Positions 14,431 through 28,556 of a stretch of 64,000 bases of DNA are shown here, piece after piece. Source of the stretch: Mixophyes australis (lineage: Eukaryota > Chordata > Amphibia > Anura > Limnodynastidae); contig JAVHZZ010000012.1 of assembly GCA_036250195.1 (NCBI GenBank), positions 89,236,591 to 89,300,590 on the forward strand, read 5' to 3'. A program made the position numbers and the translations under genes. The first letter of the stretch is position 1. Each line of letters begins with the position of its first letter. The notes under the pieces are model-generated. The model was not told the DNA's origin. It ran no database searches and saw only the letters and a list, made by a program, of their open reading frames with translations.

Positions 14431-15423
14431 ATCGTGAATCATGAATCGAATCATAAATTGAATCATGAATCATGAAATGAATCATGAATTGAATTATGAA
14501 TCATGAAATGAATCATGAATCGAATCATGAATTGAATCATGAATCATGAATGGAATCATGAACCATGAATTGAATCATGAATCACGAATTGAATCATGAA
14601 TGGAATCATGAATCATTAATCGAATCATGAATCATGAATTGAATCGTGAATCATGAATCGAATCATAAATTGAATCATGAATCATGAAATGAATCATGGA
14701 TCATGAATTGAATCATGAATCATGAATTGAATCGTGAATCATGAATCGAATCATAAATTGAATCATGAATCATGAAATGAATCATGAATCATAAATTGAA
14801 TCATGAATCATGAAATGAATCATGAATCATGAATTGAATCATGAATCATGAAATGAATCATGAATCATGAATTTAATCATGAATCATGTATTGAATAATG
14901 AATTGAATCATGAATCGAATCATGAATCATGAATTGAATCATGAATCATGATTCGAATCATGAATCATGAATTGAATCGTGAATCATGAATCGAATCATA
15001 AATTGAATCATGAATCATGAAATGAATCATGAATCATAAATTGAATCATGAATCATGAAATGAATCATGAATCATGAATTGAATCATGAATCATGAAATG
15101 AATCATGAATCATGAATTTAATCATGAATCATGTATTGAATAATGAATTGAATCATGAATCGAATCATGAATCATGAATTGAATCAGGAATCATGATTCG
15201 AATCATGAATCGAATCATGAATCATAAATAGAATCATGAATCAAATCATGAATCATGAATCATGAATCGAATCATGAATTGAATCATGAATCATGAATCA
15301 AATCATGAATCATGAATCGAATCATGAATCAAGAATCATGAATCATGAATCGAATCATGAATCATGAATCGAATCATGAATCATGAATCATGAATTGAAT
15401 CATGAATCATGAATCGAATCATG
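14430..15423 (+). repeat. Family B segment with a local 245-bp duplication
   Basis: The word ATGTATTGAATAATG occurs at 14886 and again at 15131, 245 bp apart. The flanking unit order is the same on both sides (AATCGTG, AATCG, AATCATA, AATTG, AAATG, AATTT). The GAATGG/ACCATG marker is present once, at 14562, which is 1,436 bp after its previous copy, so the HOR is truncated here relative to the 1.69-kb form. No gene is visible. Confidence 0.75.
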
Positions 15424-15479
15424 AATCAAGAATCATGAATCAAGAATCATGAATCAAGAATCATGAATCAAGAATCATG
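15424..15479 (+). repeat. Perfect 14-bp minisatellite, four copies
   Basis: Four identical tandem copies of AATCAAG + AATCATG, with no pentamer inside. The AATCAAG variant normally occurs singly, so this is a local expansion. Shorter versions of the same 14-bp motif occur at 42797, 47179 and 53437 in family C. Confidence 0.95.
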
Positions 15480-15499
15480 AATCATTAATCGAATCATGA

Positions 15500-16105
15500 A
15501 TCATTAATTGAATCATGAATCATGAGTCGAATCAGGAATCATAAATCATGAATTGAATCATGAATCTTGAATCATGAATCGAATAATGAATAATAAATTG
15601 AATCATCAATCATGAATTGAATCATGAATCATGAATCGAATCATGAATCGAATCATGAATCATGAATCGAATCATGAATCATAAATCGAATCATGAATCA
15701 TGAATCATGAATTGAATCCTAAATTATGAAATGAATCATGATTTGAGTCATGAATCATAAATCATAAATCGGATCATGAATCATGAATTGAATCATAAAA
15801 CATGAATCGAATCATGAATCATGAATCGAATCATGAATCATGAAATGAATCATGAAATGAATCATGAAATGAATCATGAATTATGAATCGAATCATAAAT
15901 CATGAATTGAATCATAAATCATGAATCATGAATTAAATCATGAATCGAATCATGAATTAAATCATGAATCGAATCATGAATTTATGAATCAAATCATGAA
16001 TCATAAATCATGAATCATGAATTAAATCATGAATCATGAATCATGAATCATGAATCGAATCATGAATCATGAATCATGAATTGAATCATGAATCATGAAT
16101 TGAAT
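15500..16105 (+). repeat. Family-A-like island inside family B
   Basis: This segment carries words typical of family A: CCTAAAT followed by AAATG, GATTTGAGTC, then ATCGGATCATG and a CATAAAACATG word. The word GAATAATGAATAATAAATTG starts at 15581. The same series, including the rare CATCAATCATG, starts at 37784, 22,203 bp downstream. The two islands lie near the two ends of the large duplicated domain, consistent with the whole intervening domain having been amplified between or together with them. Inside is a perfect triplet of a 12-bp unit at 15843-15878. Confidence 0.8.
15843..15878 (+). repeat. 12-bp minisatellite (AAATG + AATCATG) x3
   Basis: Three identical copies of a 5+7 dimer whose pentamer is AAATG. 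The same triplet occurs at 38051-38086, 52852-52887 and 54696-54731, each time just downstream of the GATTTGAGTC and ATCGGATC words. It is therefore an inherited part of one HOR type and not four independent expansions. Confidence 0.95.
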
Positions 16106-19100
16106 CATGAATCATGAATTAAATCATGAATCAAATCATGAATCATGAATTAAATCATGAATCATGATTCGAATCATGAATCATGATTTGAATCATGATT
16201 CGAATCATGAATCGAATCATGAATCATAAATAGAATCATGAATCACAAATCATGAATCATGAATTGAATCATGAATTGAATCATGAATCATGAATCAAAT
16301 CATGAATCATGAATCAAATCATGAATCATGAATCGAATAATGAATCAGGAATCATGAATCGAATCAAGAATCGAATCATGAATCATGAATCGAATCATGA
16401 ACTGAATCATGAATGGAATCATGAATCATAAATCAAATCATGAATCCTGAATCATGAATTGAATCGTGAATCATGAATCGAATCATAAATTGAATCATGA
16501 ATCATGAAATGAATCATGAATCATGAATTGAATCATGAATCATGAATTGAATCGTGAATCATGAATCGAATCATAAATTGAATCATGAATCATTAATCGA
16601 ATCATGAATCATAAATTGAATTATGAATCGAATCATGAATCATGAATCAAATCATGAATCGGATCATGAATCATGAATTGAATCATAAAACATGAATCGA
16701 ATCATGAATCATGAATTGAATCATGAAGCGAATCATAAATTGAATCATGAATCATGAATCGAATCTAGAATCATGAACTGAATCATGAATCGAATCATGA
16801 ATCATGAATCATGAATCATGAATTTAATCATGAATTATGTATTGAATCATGAATCGAATCATGAATCATGAATCATGAATTGAATCATAAATCATGAATC
16901 ATGAATTAAAACATGAATTGAATCATGAATCATGAATCGAATCATGAATCATTAATCAAATCATGAATCATTAATTGAATCATGAATTGAATTATAAATC
17001 ATGAATCATGAATTGAATCATGAATCATGAATCGAATCATGAATCATTAATCGAATCATGAATCATGAATTGAATCATGAATCGAATCATGAATCGAATC
17101 ATGAATCATAAATAGAATCATGAATCACAAATCATGAATCATGAATCATGAATTGAATCTTGAATTGAATCATGAATCGAATCATGAATCATGAATCGAA
17201 TCATGATTCATGAATCGAATCATGAATCAAGAATCATGAATCGAATCATGAATCATGAATCATGAATTGAATCATGAATCATTAATCGAATCATGAATCA
17301 TAAATTGAATCATGAATCATGAATTGAATCATAAATCATGAATCAAATCATAAATCATGAATTGAATCATGAATCATGAAATGAATCATGAATTGAATCA
17401 TGAAACATGAATTGAATCATGAAACATGAATTGAATCATGAATCATGAATTGAATCATGAATTATGAATTGAATCATGAATTGAATCATGAATCGAATCA
17501 TGAATCGAATCATGAATCATGAATCGAATCATGAATTGAATCATGAATCTTGAATTGAGTCATGAATCATGAATTATGAATGAATCATGAATCATGAATT
17601 GAATCATGAATCATGAATTATGAATGAATCATGAATCACGAATTGAAGCATTAAATATGAGTCGAATCATGAATCATAAATCATGAATTGAATCATGAAT
17701 CTTGAATCACGAATCGAATCATGAATAATGAATTGAATCATGAATTGAATCATGAATCATGAATTGAATCATGAATCATGAATCAAATCATGAATCATGA
17801 ATCAAATCATGAATCATGAATCATTAATTAAATCATGAATCGAATCATAAATCACAAATCATGAATTGAATCATGAATCATGAATTGAATCATGAATCAT
17901 AAATTAATTCATGAATCGAATCATGAACCTCGAATCATGAACCATGAATCATGAATTAAATCATGAATCATGAATCATGAATCGAATCATGAATTATGAA
18001 TCGAATCATGAATTGAATCATGAATCATGAATCATGAATCATGAATCATTAATTGAATCATGAATTGAATCATGAATCATGAATCATAAATTGAATCATG
18101 AATCATGAATCATAAATTGAATCATGAATCATGAATCATAAATTGAATCATAAATCATGAATCATGAATTGAATTATGAATCATGAATTAAATCATGAAT
18201 CAAATCATGAATCATGAATTGAATCATGAATCATGAATTAAATCATGAATCAAATCATGAATCATGAATTGAATCATGAATCATGATTCGAATCATGAAT
18301 CGAATCATGAATCATAAATAGAATCATGAATCACAAATCATGAATCATGAATTGAATCATGACTTGAATCATGAATCATGAATCAAATCATGAATCATGA
18401 ATCAAATCATGAATCAAGAATCATGAATCATGAATCGAATCATGAATCATGAATCATAATTTGAATCATGAATCATTAATCGAATCATGAATCATTAATC
18501 GAATCATGAATCGAATCATGAATCGAATCATGAATCATTAATCGAATCATGAATTGAATCATAATTTGAATCATGAATCATTAATCGAATCATGAATCAT
18601 AAATTGAATCATGAATCGAATCATGAATCGAATCATGAATTGAATCATGAATCATTAATCGAATCATGAATTGAATCATGAATCATGAATAATAAATCGG
18701 ATCATGAGTCATGAATTGAATCATAAAACATGAATCGAATCATGAATCATAAAACATGAATCGAATCATGAATCATGAATCATGAATTGAATCATGAAGC
18801 GAATCATAAATCATGAATTGAATCATGAATCATGAATCATGAATTGAATCATGAATCATGAATTGAATCATGAATCATGAATTTAATCTTGCTTCATGAA
18901 TCATGAATTGAATCTTGAATCATGAATCGAATCATGAATCGAATCATGAATCATGAATTGAATCATGAATCGAATCATGAATCATTAATCGAATCATGAA
19001 TTGAATCATGAATCATGAATTGAATCATGAATCATGAATCATGAATTGAATCCTAAAACATGAAATGAATCATTAATTGAATCATGAATCATGAATCGAA

Positions 19101-21700
19101 TCATAAATTGAATCATGTATCATGAATCATGAAATTAATCATGAATCATGAATTGAATTATGAATCATGAAATGAATCATGAATCGAATCATGAATTTAA
19201 TCATATCTCATGAATCGAATCATGAACCATGAATTGAATCATGAATTGAATCATGAATGGAATCATGAATCATTAATCGAATCATGAATCATGAATTGAA
19301 TCGTGAATCATGAATCGAATCATAAATTGAATCATGAATCATGAAATGAATCATGATTCATGAATTGAATCATGGATCATGATTAAATCATGAATCATGA
19401 ATTGAATCGCGAATCATGAATCGAATCATAAATTGAATCATGAATCATGAAATTAATCATGAATCATAAATTGAATCATGAATCATGAAATGAATCATGA
19501 ATTGAATCATGAATCATGAAATGAATCATGAATCATGAATTTAATCATGAATCATGTATTGAATAATGAATTGAATCATGAATCGAATCATGAATCATGA
19601 ATTGAATCATGAATCATGAATCGAATCATGAATCATGAATTAAATCATGAATCAAATCATGAATCATGAATTGAATCATGAATCATGATTCGAATCATGA
19701 ATCGAATCATGAATCATAAATAGAATCATGAATCAAATCATGAATCATGAATCGAATCATGAATTGAATCATGAAGCGAATCATAAATCATGAACTGAAT
19801 CATGAATCATGAATCATGAATTGAATCATGAATCATGAATTGAATCATGAATCATGAATTTAATCTTGCTTCATGAATCATGAATTGAATCATGAATCAT
19901 GAATCATGAATTGAATCATGAATCATGAATCATGAATCTAATCATGAATCATGAATCTAATCATGAATCATGAATCTAATCATGAATCATGAATCATGAA
20001 TCATGAATTGAATCATGAAGCGAATCATAAATCATGAATCATGAATCATGAATTGAATCATGAATTGAATCATGAATCATGAATTGAATCTTGCTTCATG
20101 AATCATGAATTGAATCTTGAATCATGAATCGAATCATGAATCATGAATTGAATCATGAATCGAATCATGAATCATTAATCGAATCATGAATTGAATCATG
20201 AATCATGAATTGAATCATGAATCATGAATCATGATTCTAATCATGAATCATGAATCATGAATTGAATCCTAAATCATGAAATGAATCATGAATTGAATCA
20301 TGAATCATGAATCGAATCATAAATTGAATCATGTATCATGAATCATGAAATGAATCATGAATTGAATTATGAATCATGAAATGAATCATGAATCGAATCA
20401 TGAATTGAATCATGAATCATGAATGGAATCATGAACCATGAATTGAATCATGAATCATGAATTGAATCATGAATGGAATCATGAATCATTAATCGAATCA
20501 TGAATCATGAATTGAATCGTGAATCATGAATCGAATCATAAATTGAATCATGAATCATGAAATGAATCATGAATCATGAATTGAATCATGGATCATGAAT
20601 TGAATCATGAATCATGAATTGAATCGTGAATCGTGAATCGAATCATAAATTGAATCATGTATCATGAAATGAATCATGAATCATAAATTGAATCATGAAA
20701 TGAATCATGAATTGAATCATGAATCATGAAATGAATCATGAATCATGAATTTAATCATGAATCATGTATTGAATAATGAATTGAATCATGAATCGAATCA
20801 TGAATCATGAATTGAATCATGAATCATGATTCGAATCATGAATCGAATCATGAATCATAAATAGAATCATGAATCAAATCATGAATCATGAATCATGAAT
20901 CGAATCATGAATTGAATCATGAATCATGAATCAAATCATGAATCATGAATCATGAATCGAATCATGAATCATGAATTGAATCATGAATCATTAATCGAAT
21001 CATGAATCATAAATTGAATCATGAATCGAATCATGAATCGAATCATGAATCATGAATCGAATCATGAATTGAATCATGAATTGAATCATGAATCATTAAT
21101 CGAATCATGAATCATGAATCATAAATCGGATCATGAATCATGAATTGAATCATAAATCATAAATTGAATCATGAATCATGAATCATGAATCAAATCATGA
21201 ATCATGAATTGAATCATGAATCGAATCATGAATCATGAATCGAATCATGAATCATGAATCATGAATCATGAATTTAATCATGAATTATGTATTGAATCAT
21301 GAATTGAATCATGAATCGAATCATGAATCATGAATCATGTATTGAATCATAAATCATGAATCATGAATCATGAATTAAAACATGAATTGAATCATGAATC
21401 ATAAATCGAATCATGAATCATTAATCAAATCATGAATCATTACTTGAATCATGAATTGAATAATAAATCATGAATCATGAAATGAATCATGAATTGAATC
21501 ATGAATCATGAATCGAATCATAAATCATTAATCGAATCATGAATCATGAATTGAATCATGAATCATGAATTGAATCATGAATCATGAATTGAATTATGAA
21601 TCATGAAATGAATTATGAATCATGAAATGAATCATGAATCGAATCATGAATTGAATCATGAATCATGAATGGAATCATGAACCATGAATTGAATCATGAA
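16105..21700 (+). repeat. Family B long segment, copy 2
   Basis: This is the downstream copy of 6.34-12.75 kb, established by shared ordered markers (TTAAAACATG 16906, AACCTCG 17926, CTTGCTTC 18888 and 19865, ACCATG 20435 and 21681, TTAAAACATG 21375). It contains what I call module X (about 18.85-20.7 kb, with three CTTGCTTC words at 18888, 19865 and 20090). Module X recurs at 23.45-25.3 and 34.57-36.4 kb. It also contains the start of module Y (about 20.9-23.45 kb), which recurs four more times, the last incomplete. Confidence 0.85.
19935..19991 (+). repeat. 19-bp minisatellite (AATCT + two heptamers) x3
   Basis: Three perfect tandem copies of AATCT + AATCATG + AATCATG. In the homologous place of the later module X copies the AATCT unit is present once (about 24.56 kb) or twice (about 35.6 kb). 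The copy number of this 19-bp step therefore varies between otherwise near-identical HOR copies. Confidence 0.93.
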
Positions 21701-23450
21701 TCATGAATTGAATCATGAATGGAATCATGAATCATTAATCGAATCATGAATCATGAATTGAATCGTGAATCATGAATCGAATCATAAATTGAATCATGAA
21801 TCATGAAATGAATCATGAATCATGAATTTAATCATGAATCATGTATTGAATAATGAATTGAATCATGAATCGAATCATGAATCATGAATTGAATCATGAA
21901 TCATGATTCGAATCATGAATCGAATCATGAATCATAAATAGAATTATGAATCAAATCATGAATCATAAATCATGAATCATGAATCATGAATCGAATCATG
22001 AATTGAATCATGAATCATGAATCAAATCATGAATCATGAATCGAATCATGAATCAAGAATCATGAATCGAATCATGAATCAAATCATGAATCATGAATTG
22101 AATCATGGATCATGAATTGAATCATGAATCATGAATTGAATCGTGAATCATGAATCGAATCATAAATTGAATCATGAATCATGAAATGAATCATGAATCA
22201 TAAATTGAATCATGAAATGAATCATGAAACATGAATTGAATCATGAATCATGTATTGAATAATGAATTGAATCATGAATCGAATCATGAATCATGAATTG
22301 AATCATGAATCATGATTCGAATCATGAATCGAATCATGAATCATAAATAGAATCATGAATCAAATCATGAATCATGAATCATGAATCGAATCATGAATTG
22401 AATCATGAATCATGAATCAAATCATGAATCATGAATCATGAATCGAATCATGAATCAAGAATCATGTATCATGAATCAAGAATCATGAATCATGAATCGA
22501 ATCATGAATCATGAATCATGAATCATGAATTGAATCATGAATCATGAATTGAATCATGAATCATGAATTAAATCATGAATTAAATCATGAATCAAATCAT
22601 GAATCATGAATTAAATCATGAATCATGATTCGAATCATGAATCATGATTTGAATCATGATTCGAATCATGAATCGAATCATGAATCATAAATAGAATCAT
22701 GAATCACAAATCATGAATCATGAATTGAATCATGAATTGAATCATGAATCATGAATCAAATCATGAATCATGAATCAAATCATGAATCATGAATCGAATA
22801 ATGAATCAAGAATCGAATCAAGAATCATGAATCGAATCATGAATCGAATCATGAACTGAATCATGAATGGAATCATGAATCATAAATCAAATCATGAATC
22901 CTGAATCATGAATTGAATCGTGAATCATGAATCGAATCATAAATTGAATCATGAATCATGAAATGAATCACGAATCATGAATTGAATCATGAATCATGAA
23001 TTGAATCGTGAATCATGAATCGAATCATAAATTGAATCATGAATCATTAATCGAATCATGAATCATAAATTGAATTATGAATCGAATCATGAATCATGAA
23101 TCGAATCATGAATCGGATCATGAATCATGAATTGAATCATAAAACATGAATCGAATCATGAATCATGAATTGAATCATGAAGCGAATCATAAATTGAATC
23201 ATGAATCATGAATCGAATCTAGAATCATGAACTGAATCATGAATCGAATCATGAATCATGAATCATGAATCATGAATTTAATCATGAATTATGTATTGAA
23301 TCATGAATCGAATCATGAATCATGAATCATGAATTGAATCATAAATGATGAATCATGAATTAAAACATGAATTGAATCATGAATCATGAATCGAATCATG
23401 AATCATTAATCAAATCATGAATCATTAATTGAATCATGAATTGAATTATA
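21700..23450 (+). repeat. Module Y, first copy, distal part
   Basis: This continues module Y: a GGATCATG word, AATCATA-AATAG pairs, GATTTGAATCATGATTCG, AATCACA, AATCAAG pairs, AACTG, AATGG, AATCCTG, AATCGTG pairs, ATCGG, then the GAAGCG word at 23179. It ends with a GAATCTAGAATC word near 23215 and TTAAAACATG at 23360. The offset to the next copy is 5,343 bp at 21375/26718 and 5,362 bp at GAAGCG 23179/28541. The difference is an extra 19-bp step (AAATG + AATCACG + AATCATG) in the later copy. Confidence 0.85.
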
Positions 23451-25250
23451 AATCATGAATCATGAATTGAATCATGAATCATGAATTTAATCTTGCTTCA
23501 TGAATCATGAATTGAATCTTGAATCATGAATCGAATCATGAATCGAATCATGAATCATGAATTGAATCATGAATCGAATCATGAATCATTAATCGAATCA
23601 TGAATTGAATCATGAATCATGAATTGAATCATGAATCATGAATCATGAATCATGAATTGAATCCTAAAACATGAAATGAATCATTAATTGAATCATGAAT
23701 CATGAATCGAATCATAAATTGAATCATGTATCATGAATCATGAAATTAATCATGAATTGAATTATGAATCATGAAATGAATCATGAATCGAATCATGAAT
23801 TCAATCATGAATCATGAATCGAATCATGAACCATGAATTGAATCATGAATTGAATCATGAATGGAATCATGAATCATTAATCGAATCATGAATCATTAAT
23901 CGAATCATGAATCATGAATTGAATCGTGAATCATGAATCGAATCATAAATTGAATCATGAATCATGAAATGAATCATGAATCATGAATTGAATCATGGAT
24001 CATGATTGAATCATGAATCATGAATTGAATCGTGAATCATGAATCGAATCATAAATTGAATCATGAATCATGAAATGAATCATAAATTGAATCATGAATC
24101 ATGAAATGAATCATGAATTGAATAATGAATCATGAAATGAATCATGAATCATGAATTTAATCATGAATCATGTATTGAATAATGAATTGAATCATGAATC
24201 GAATCATGAATCATGAATTGAATCATGAATCATGAATCGAATCATGAATCATGAATTAAATCATGAATCAAATCATGAATCATGAATTGAATCATGAATC
24301 ATGATTCGAATCATGAATCGAATCATGAATCATAAATAGAATCATGAATCAAATCATGAATCATGAATCGAATCATGAATCAAGAATCATGAATCATGAA
24401 TCATGAATTGAATCATGAAGCGAATCATAAATCATGAATTGAATCATGAATCATGAATTGAATCATGAATCATGAATTTAATCTTGCTTCATGAATCATG
24501 AATTGAATCATGAATCATGAATCATGAATCATGAATTGAATCATGAATCATGAATCATGAATCTAATCATGAATCATGAATCATGAATCATGAATTGAAT
24601 CATGAAGCGAATCATAAATCATGAATCATGAATCATGAATTGAATCATGAATTGAATCATGAATCATGAATTGAATCTTGCTTCATGAATCATGAATTGA
24701 ATCTTGAATCATGAATCGAATCATGAATCATGAATTGAATCATGAATCGAATCATGAATCATTAATCGAATCATGAATTGAATCATGAATCATGAATTGA
24801 ATCATGAATCATGAATCATGAATTGAATCATGAATCATGAATCATGAATCTAATCATGAATCATGAATCATGAATTGAATCCTAAATCATGAAATGAATC
24901 ATGAATTGAATCATGAATCATGAATCGAATCATAAATTGAATCATGTATCATGAATCATGAAATGAATCATGAATTGAATTATGAATCATGAAATGAATC
25001 ATGAATCGAATCATGAATTGAATCATGAATCATGAATGGAATCATGAACCATGAATTGAATCATGAATCATGAATTGAATCATGAATGGAATCATGAATC
25101 ATTAATCGAATCATGAATCATGAATTGAATCGTGAATCATGAATCGAATCATAAATTGAATCATGAATCATGAAATGAATCATGAATCATGAATTGAATC
25201 ATGGATCATGAATTGAATCATGAATCATGAATTGAATCGTGAATCATGAA
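23450..25250 (+). repeat. Module X, second copy
   Basis: CTTGCTTC words at 23492, 24483 and 24677 repeat those at 18888, 19865 and 20090 (offsets 4,604, 4,618 and 4,587 bp). They are repeated again at 34609, 35526 and 35739 (offsets 11,117, 11,043 and 11,062 bp). The unit order between the words is preserved, with differences mostly of one whole 5-, 7-, 12- or 19-bp step. Confidence 0.88.
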
Positions 25251-28200
25251 TCGAATCATAAATTGAATCATGAATCATGAAATGAATCATGAATCATAAA
25301 TTGAATCATGAAATGAATCATGAATCATGAATTGAATCATGAATCATGAAATGAATCATGAATCATGAATTTAATCATGAATCATGTATTGAATAATGAA
25401 TTGAATCATGAATCGAATCATGAATCATGAATTGAATCATGAATCATAAATAGAATCATGAATCAAATCATGAATCATGAATCATGAATCGAATCATGAA
25501 TTGAATCATGAATCATGAATCAAATCATGAATCATGAATCATGAATGAAATCATGAATCAAGAATCATGAATCATGAATCGAATCATGAATCATGAATTG
25601 AATCATGAATCATTAATCGAATCATGAATCGAATCATGAATCGAATCATGAATCGAATCATGAATCATGAATCGAATCATGAATTGAATCATGAATCATT
25701 AATCGAATCATGAATCATGAATCATAAATCGGATCATGAATCATGAATTGAATCATAAATCATAAATTGAATCATGAATCATGAATCAAATCATGAATCA
25801 TGAATTGAATCATGAATCGAATCATGAATCATGAATCGAATCATGAATCATGAATCATGAATTTAATCATGAATTATGTATTGAATCATGAATTGAATCA
25901 TGAATCGAATCATGAATCATGAATTGAATCATGAATCATGATTCGAATCATGAATCATAAATAGAATCATGAATCAAATCATGAATCATGAATCATGAAT
26001 CGAATCATGAATTGAATCATGAATCATGAATTGAATCATGAAATGAATCATGAATCATGAATTGAATCATGAATCATGAAATGAATCATGAATCATGAAT
26101 TTAATCATGAATCATGTATTGAATAATGAATTGAATCATGAATCGAATCATGAATCATGAATTGAATCATGAATCATGATTCGAATCATGAATCGAATCA
26201 TGAATCATAAATAGAATCATGAATCAAATCATGAATCATGAATCATGAATCGAATCATGAATTGAATCATGAATCATGAATCAAATCATGAATCATGAAT
26301 CATGAATCGAATCATGAATCATGAATTGAATCATGAATCATTAATCGAATCATGAATCATAAATTGAATCATGAATCGAATCATGAATCGAATCATGAAT
26401 CATGAATCGAATCATGAATTGAATCATGAATTGAATCATGAATCATTAATCGAATCATGAATCATGAATCATAAATCGGATCATGAATCATGAATTGAAT
26501 CATAAATCATAAATTGAATCATGAATCATGAATCATGAATCAAATCATGAATCATGAATTGAATCATGAATCGAATCATGAATCATGAATCGAATCATGA
26601 ATCATGAATCATGAATTTAATCATGAATTATGTATTGAATCATGAATTGAATCATGAATCGAATCATGAATCATGAATCATGTATTGAATCATAAATCAT
26701 GAATCATGAATCATGAATTAAAACATGAATTGAATCATGAATCATAAATCGAATCATGAATCATTAATCAAATCATGAATCATTACTTGAATCATGAATT
26801 GAATAATAAATCATGAATCATGAAATGAATCATGAATTGAATCATGAATCATGAATCGAATCATAAATCATTAATCGAATCATGAATCATGAATTGAATC
26901 ATGAATCATGAATTGAATCATGAATCATGAATTGAATTATGAATCATGAAATGAATTATGAATCATGAAATGAATCATGAATCGAATCATGAATTGAATC
27001 ATGAATCATGAATGGAATCATGAACCATGAATTGAATCATGAATCATGAATTGAATCATGAATGGAATCATGAATCATTAATCGAATCATGAATCATGAA
27101 TTGAATCGTGAATCATGAATCGAATCATAAATTGAATCATGAATCATGAAATGAATCATGAATCATGAATTTAATCATGAATCATGTATTGAATAATGAA
27201 TTGAATCATGAATCGAATCATGAATCATGAATTGAATCATGAATCATGATTCGAATCATGAATCGAATCATGAATCATAAATAGAATTATGAATCAAATC
27301 ATGAATCATAAATCATGAATCATGAATCATGAATCGAATCATGAATTGAATCATGAATCGAATCATGAATCATGAATCGAATCATGAATCAAGAATCATG
27401 AATCGAATCATGAATCAAATCATGAATCATGAATTGAATCATGGATCATGAATTGAATCATGAATCATGAATTGAATCGTGAATCATGAATCGAATCATA
27501 AATTGAATCATGAATCATGAAATGAATCATGAATCATAAATTGAATCATGAAATGAATCATGAATCATGAATTGAATCATGAATCATGTATTGAATAATG
27601 AATTGAATCATGAATCGAATCATGAATCATGAATTGAATCATGAATCATGATTCGAATCATGAATCGAATCATGAATCATAAATAGAATCATGAATCAAA
27701 TCATGAATCATGAATCATGAATCGAATCATGAATTGAATCATGAATCATGAATCAAATCATGAATCATGAATCATGAATCGAATCATGAATCAAGAATCA
27801 TGAATCATGAATCAAGAATCATGAATCATGAATCGAATCATGAATCATGAATCATGAATCATGAATTGAATCATGAATCATGAATTGAATCATGAATCAT
27901 GAATTAAATCATGAATTAAATCATGAATCAAATCATGAATCATGAATTAAATCATGAATCATGATTCGAATCATGAATCATGATTTGAATCATGATTCGA
28001 ATCATGAATCGAATCATGAATCATAAATAGAATCATGAATCACAAATCATGAATCATGAATTGAATCATGAATTGAATCATGAATCATGAATCAAATCAT
28101 GAATCATGAATCAAATCATGAATCATGAATCGAATAATGAATCAAGAATCGAATCAAGAATCATGAATCGAATCATGAATCATGAATCGAATCATGAACT

Positions 28201-28556
28201 GAATCATGAATGGAATCATGAATCATAAATCAAATCATGAATCCTGAATCATGAATTGAATCGTGAATCATGAATCGAATCATAAATTGAATCATGAATC
28301 ATGAAATGAATCACGAATCATGAAATGAATCACGAATCATGAATTGAATCATGAATCATGAATTGAATCGTGAATCATGAATCGAATCATAAATTGAATC
28401 ATGAATCATTAATCGAATCATGAATCATAAATTGAATTATGAATCGAATCATGAATCATGAATCGAATCATGAATCGGATCATGAATCATGAATTGAATC
28501 ATAAAACATGAATCGAATCATGAATCATGAATTGAATCATGAAGCGAATCATAAAT
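25250..28556 (+). repeat. 3,293-bp tandem HOR, copy 1 (end of X plus module Y)
   Basis: Constant spacing to copy 2 is seen at ATGAATGAAATC (25541 and 28834), ATCATGTATTGAATAATG (26111 and 29404) and TTAAAACATG (26718 and 30011): 3,293 bp each time. Near the end the GAAGCG markers are only 3,274 bp apart (28541 and 31815). Copy 1 has one additional 19-bp step, a duplicated AAATG + AATCACG + AATCATG near 28,310-28,340. An unchanging offset over more than 2.5 kb means essentially no other indels, so this is one of the youngest duplications in the window. It joins copy 2 at an exchange junction at about 28,545-28,574. Confidence 0.93.

Noticed and set aside
23210..23240. GAATCTAGAATC word as an insertion-element scar or attachment site
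   Set aside because: It is shared by several module Y copies (also at about 16.76, 31.85 and 34.33 kb) and differs from the unit consensus by few bases. It is an inherited variant unit with no target-site duplication.
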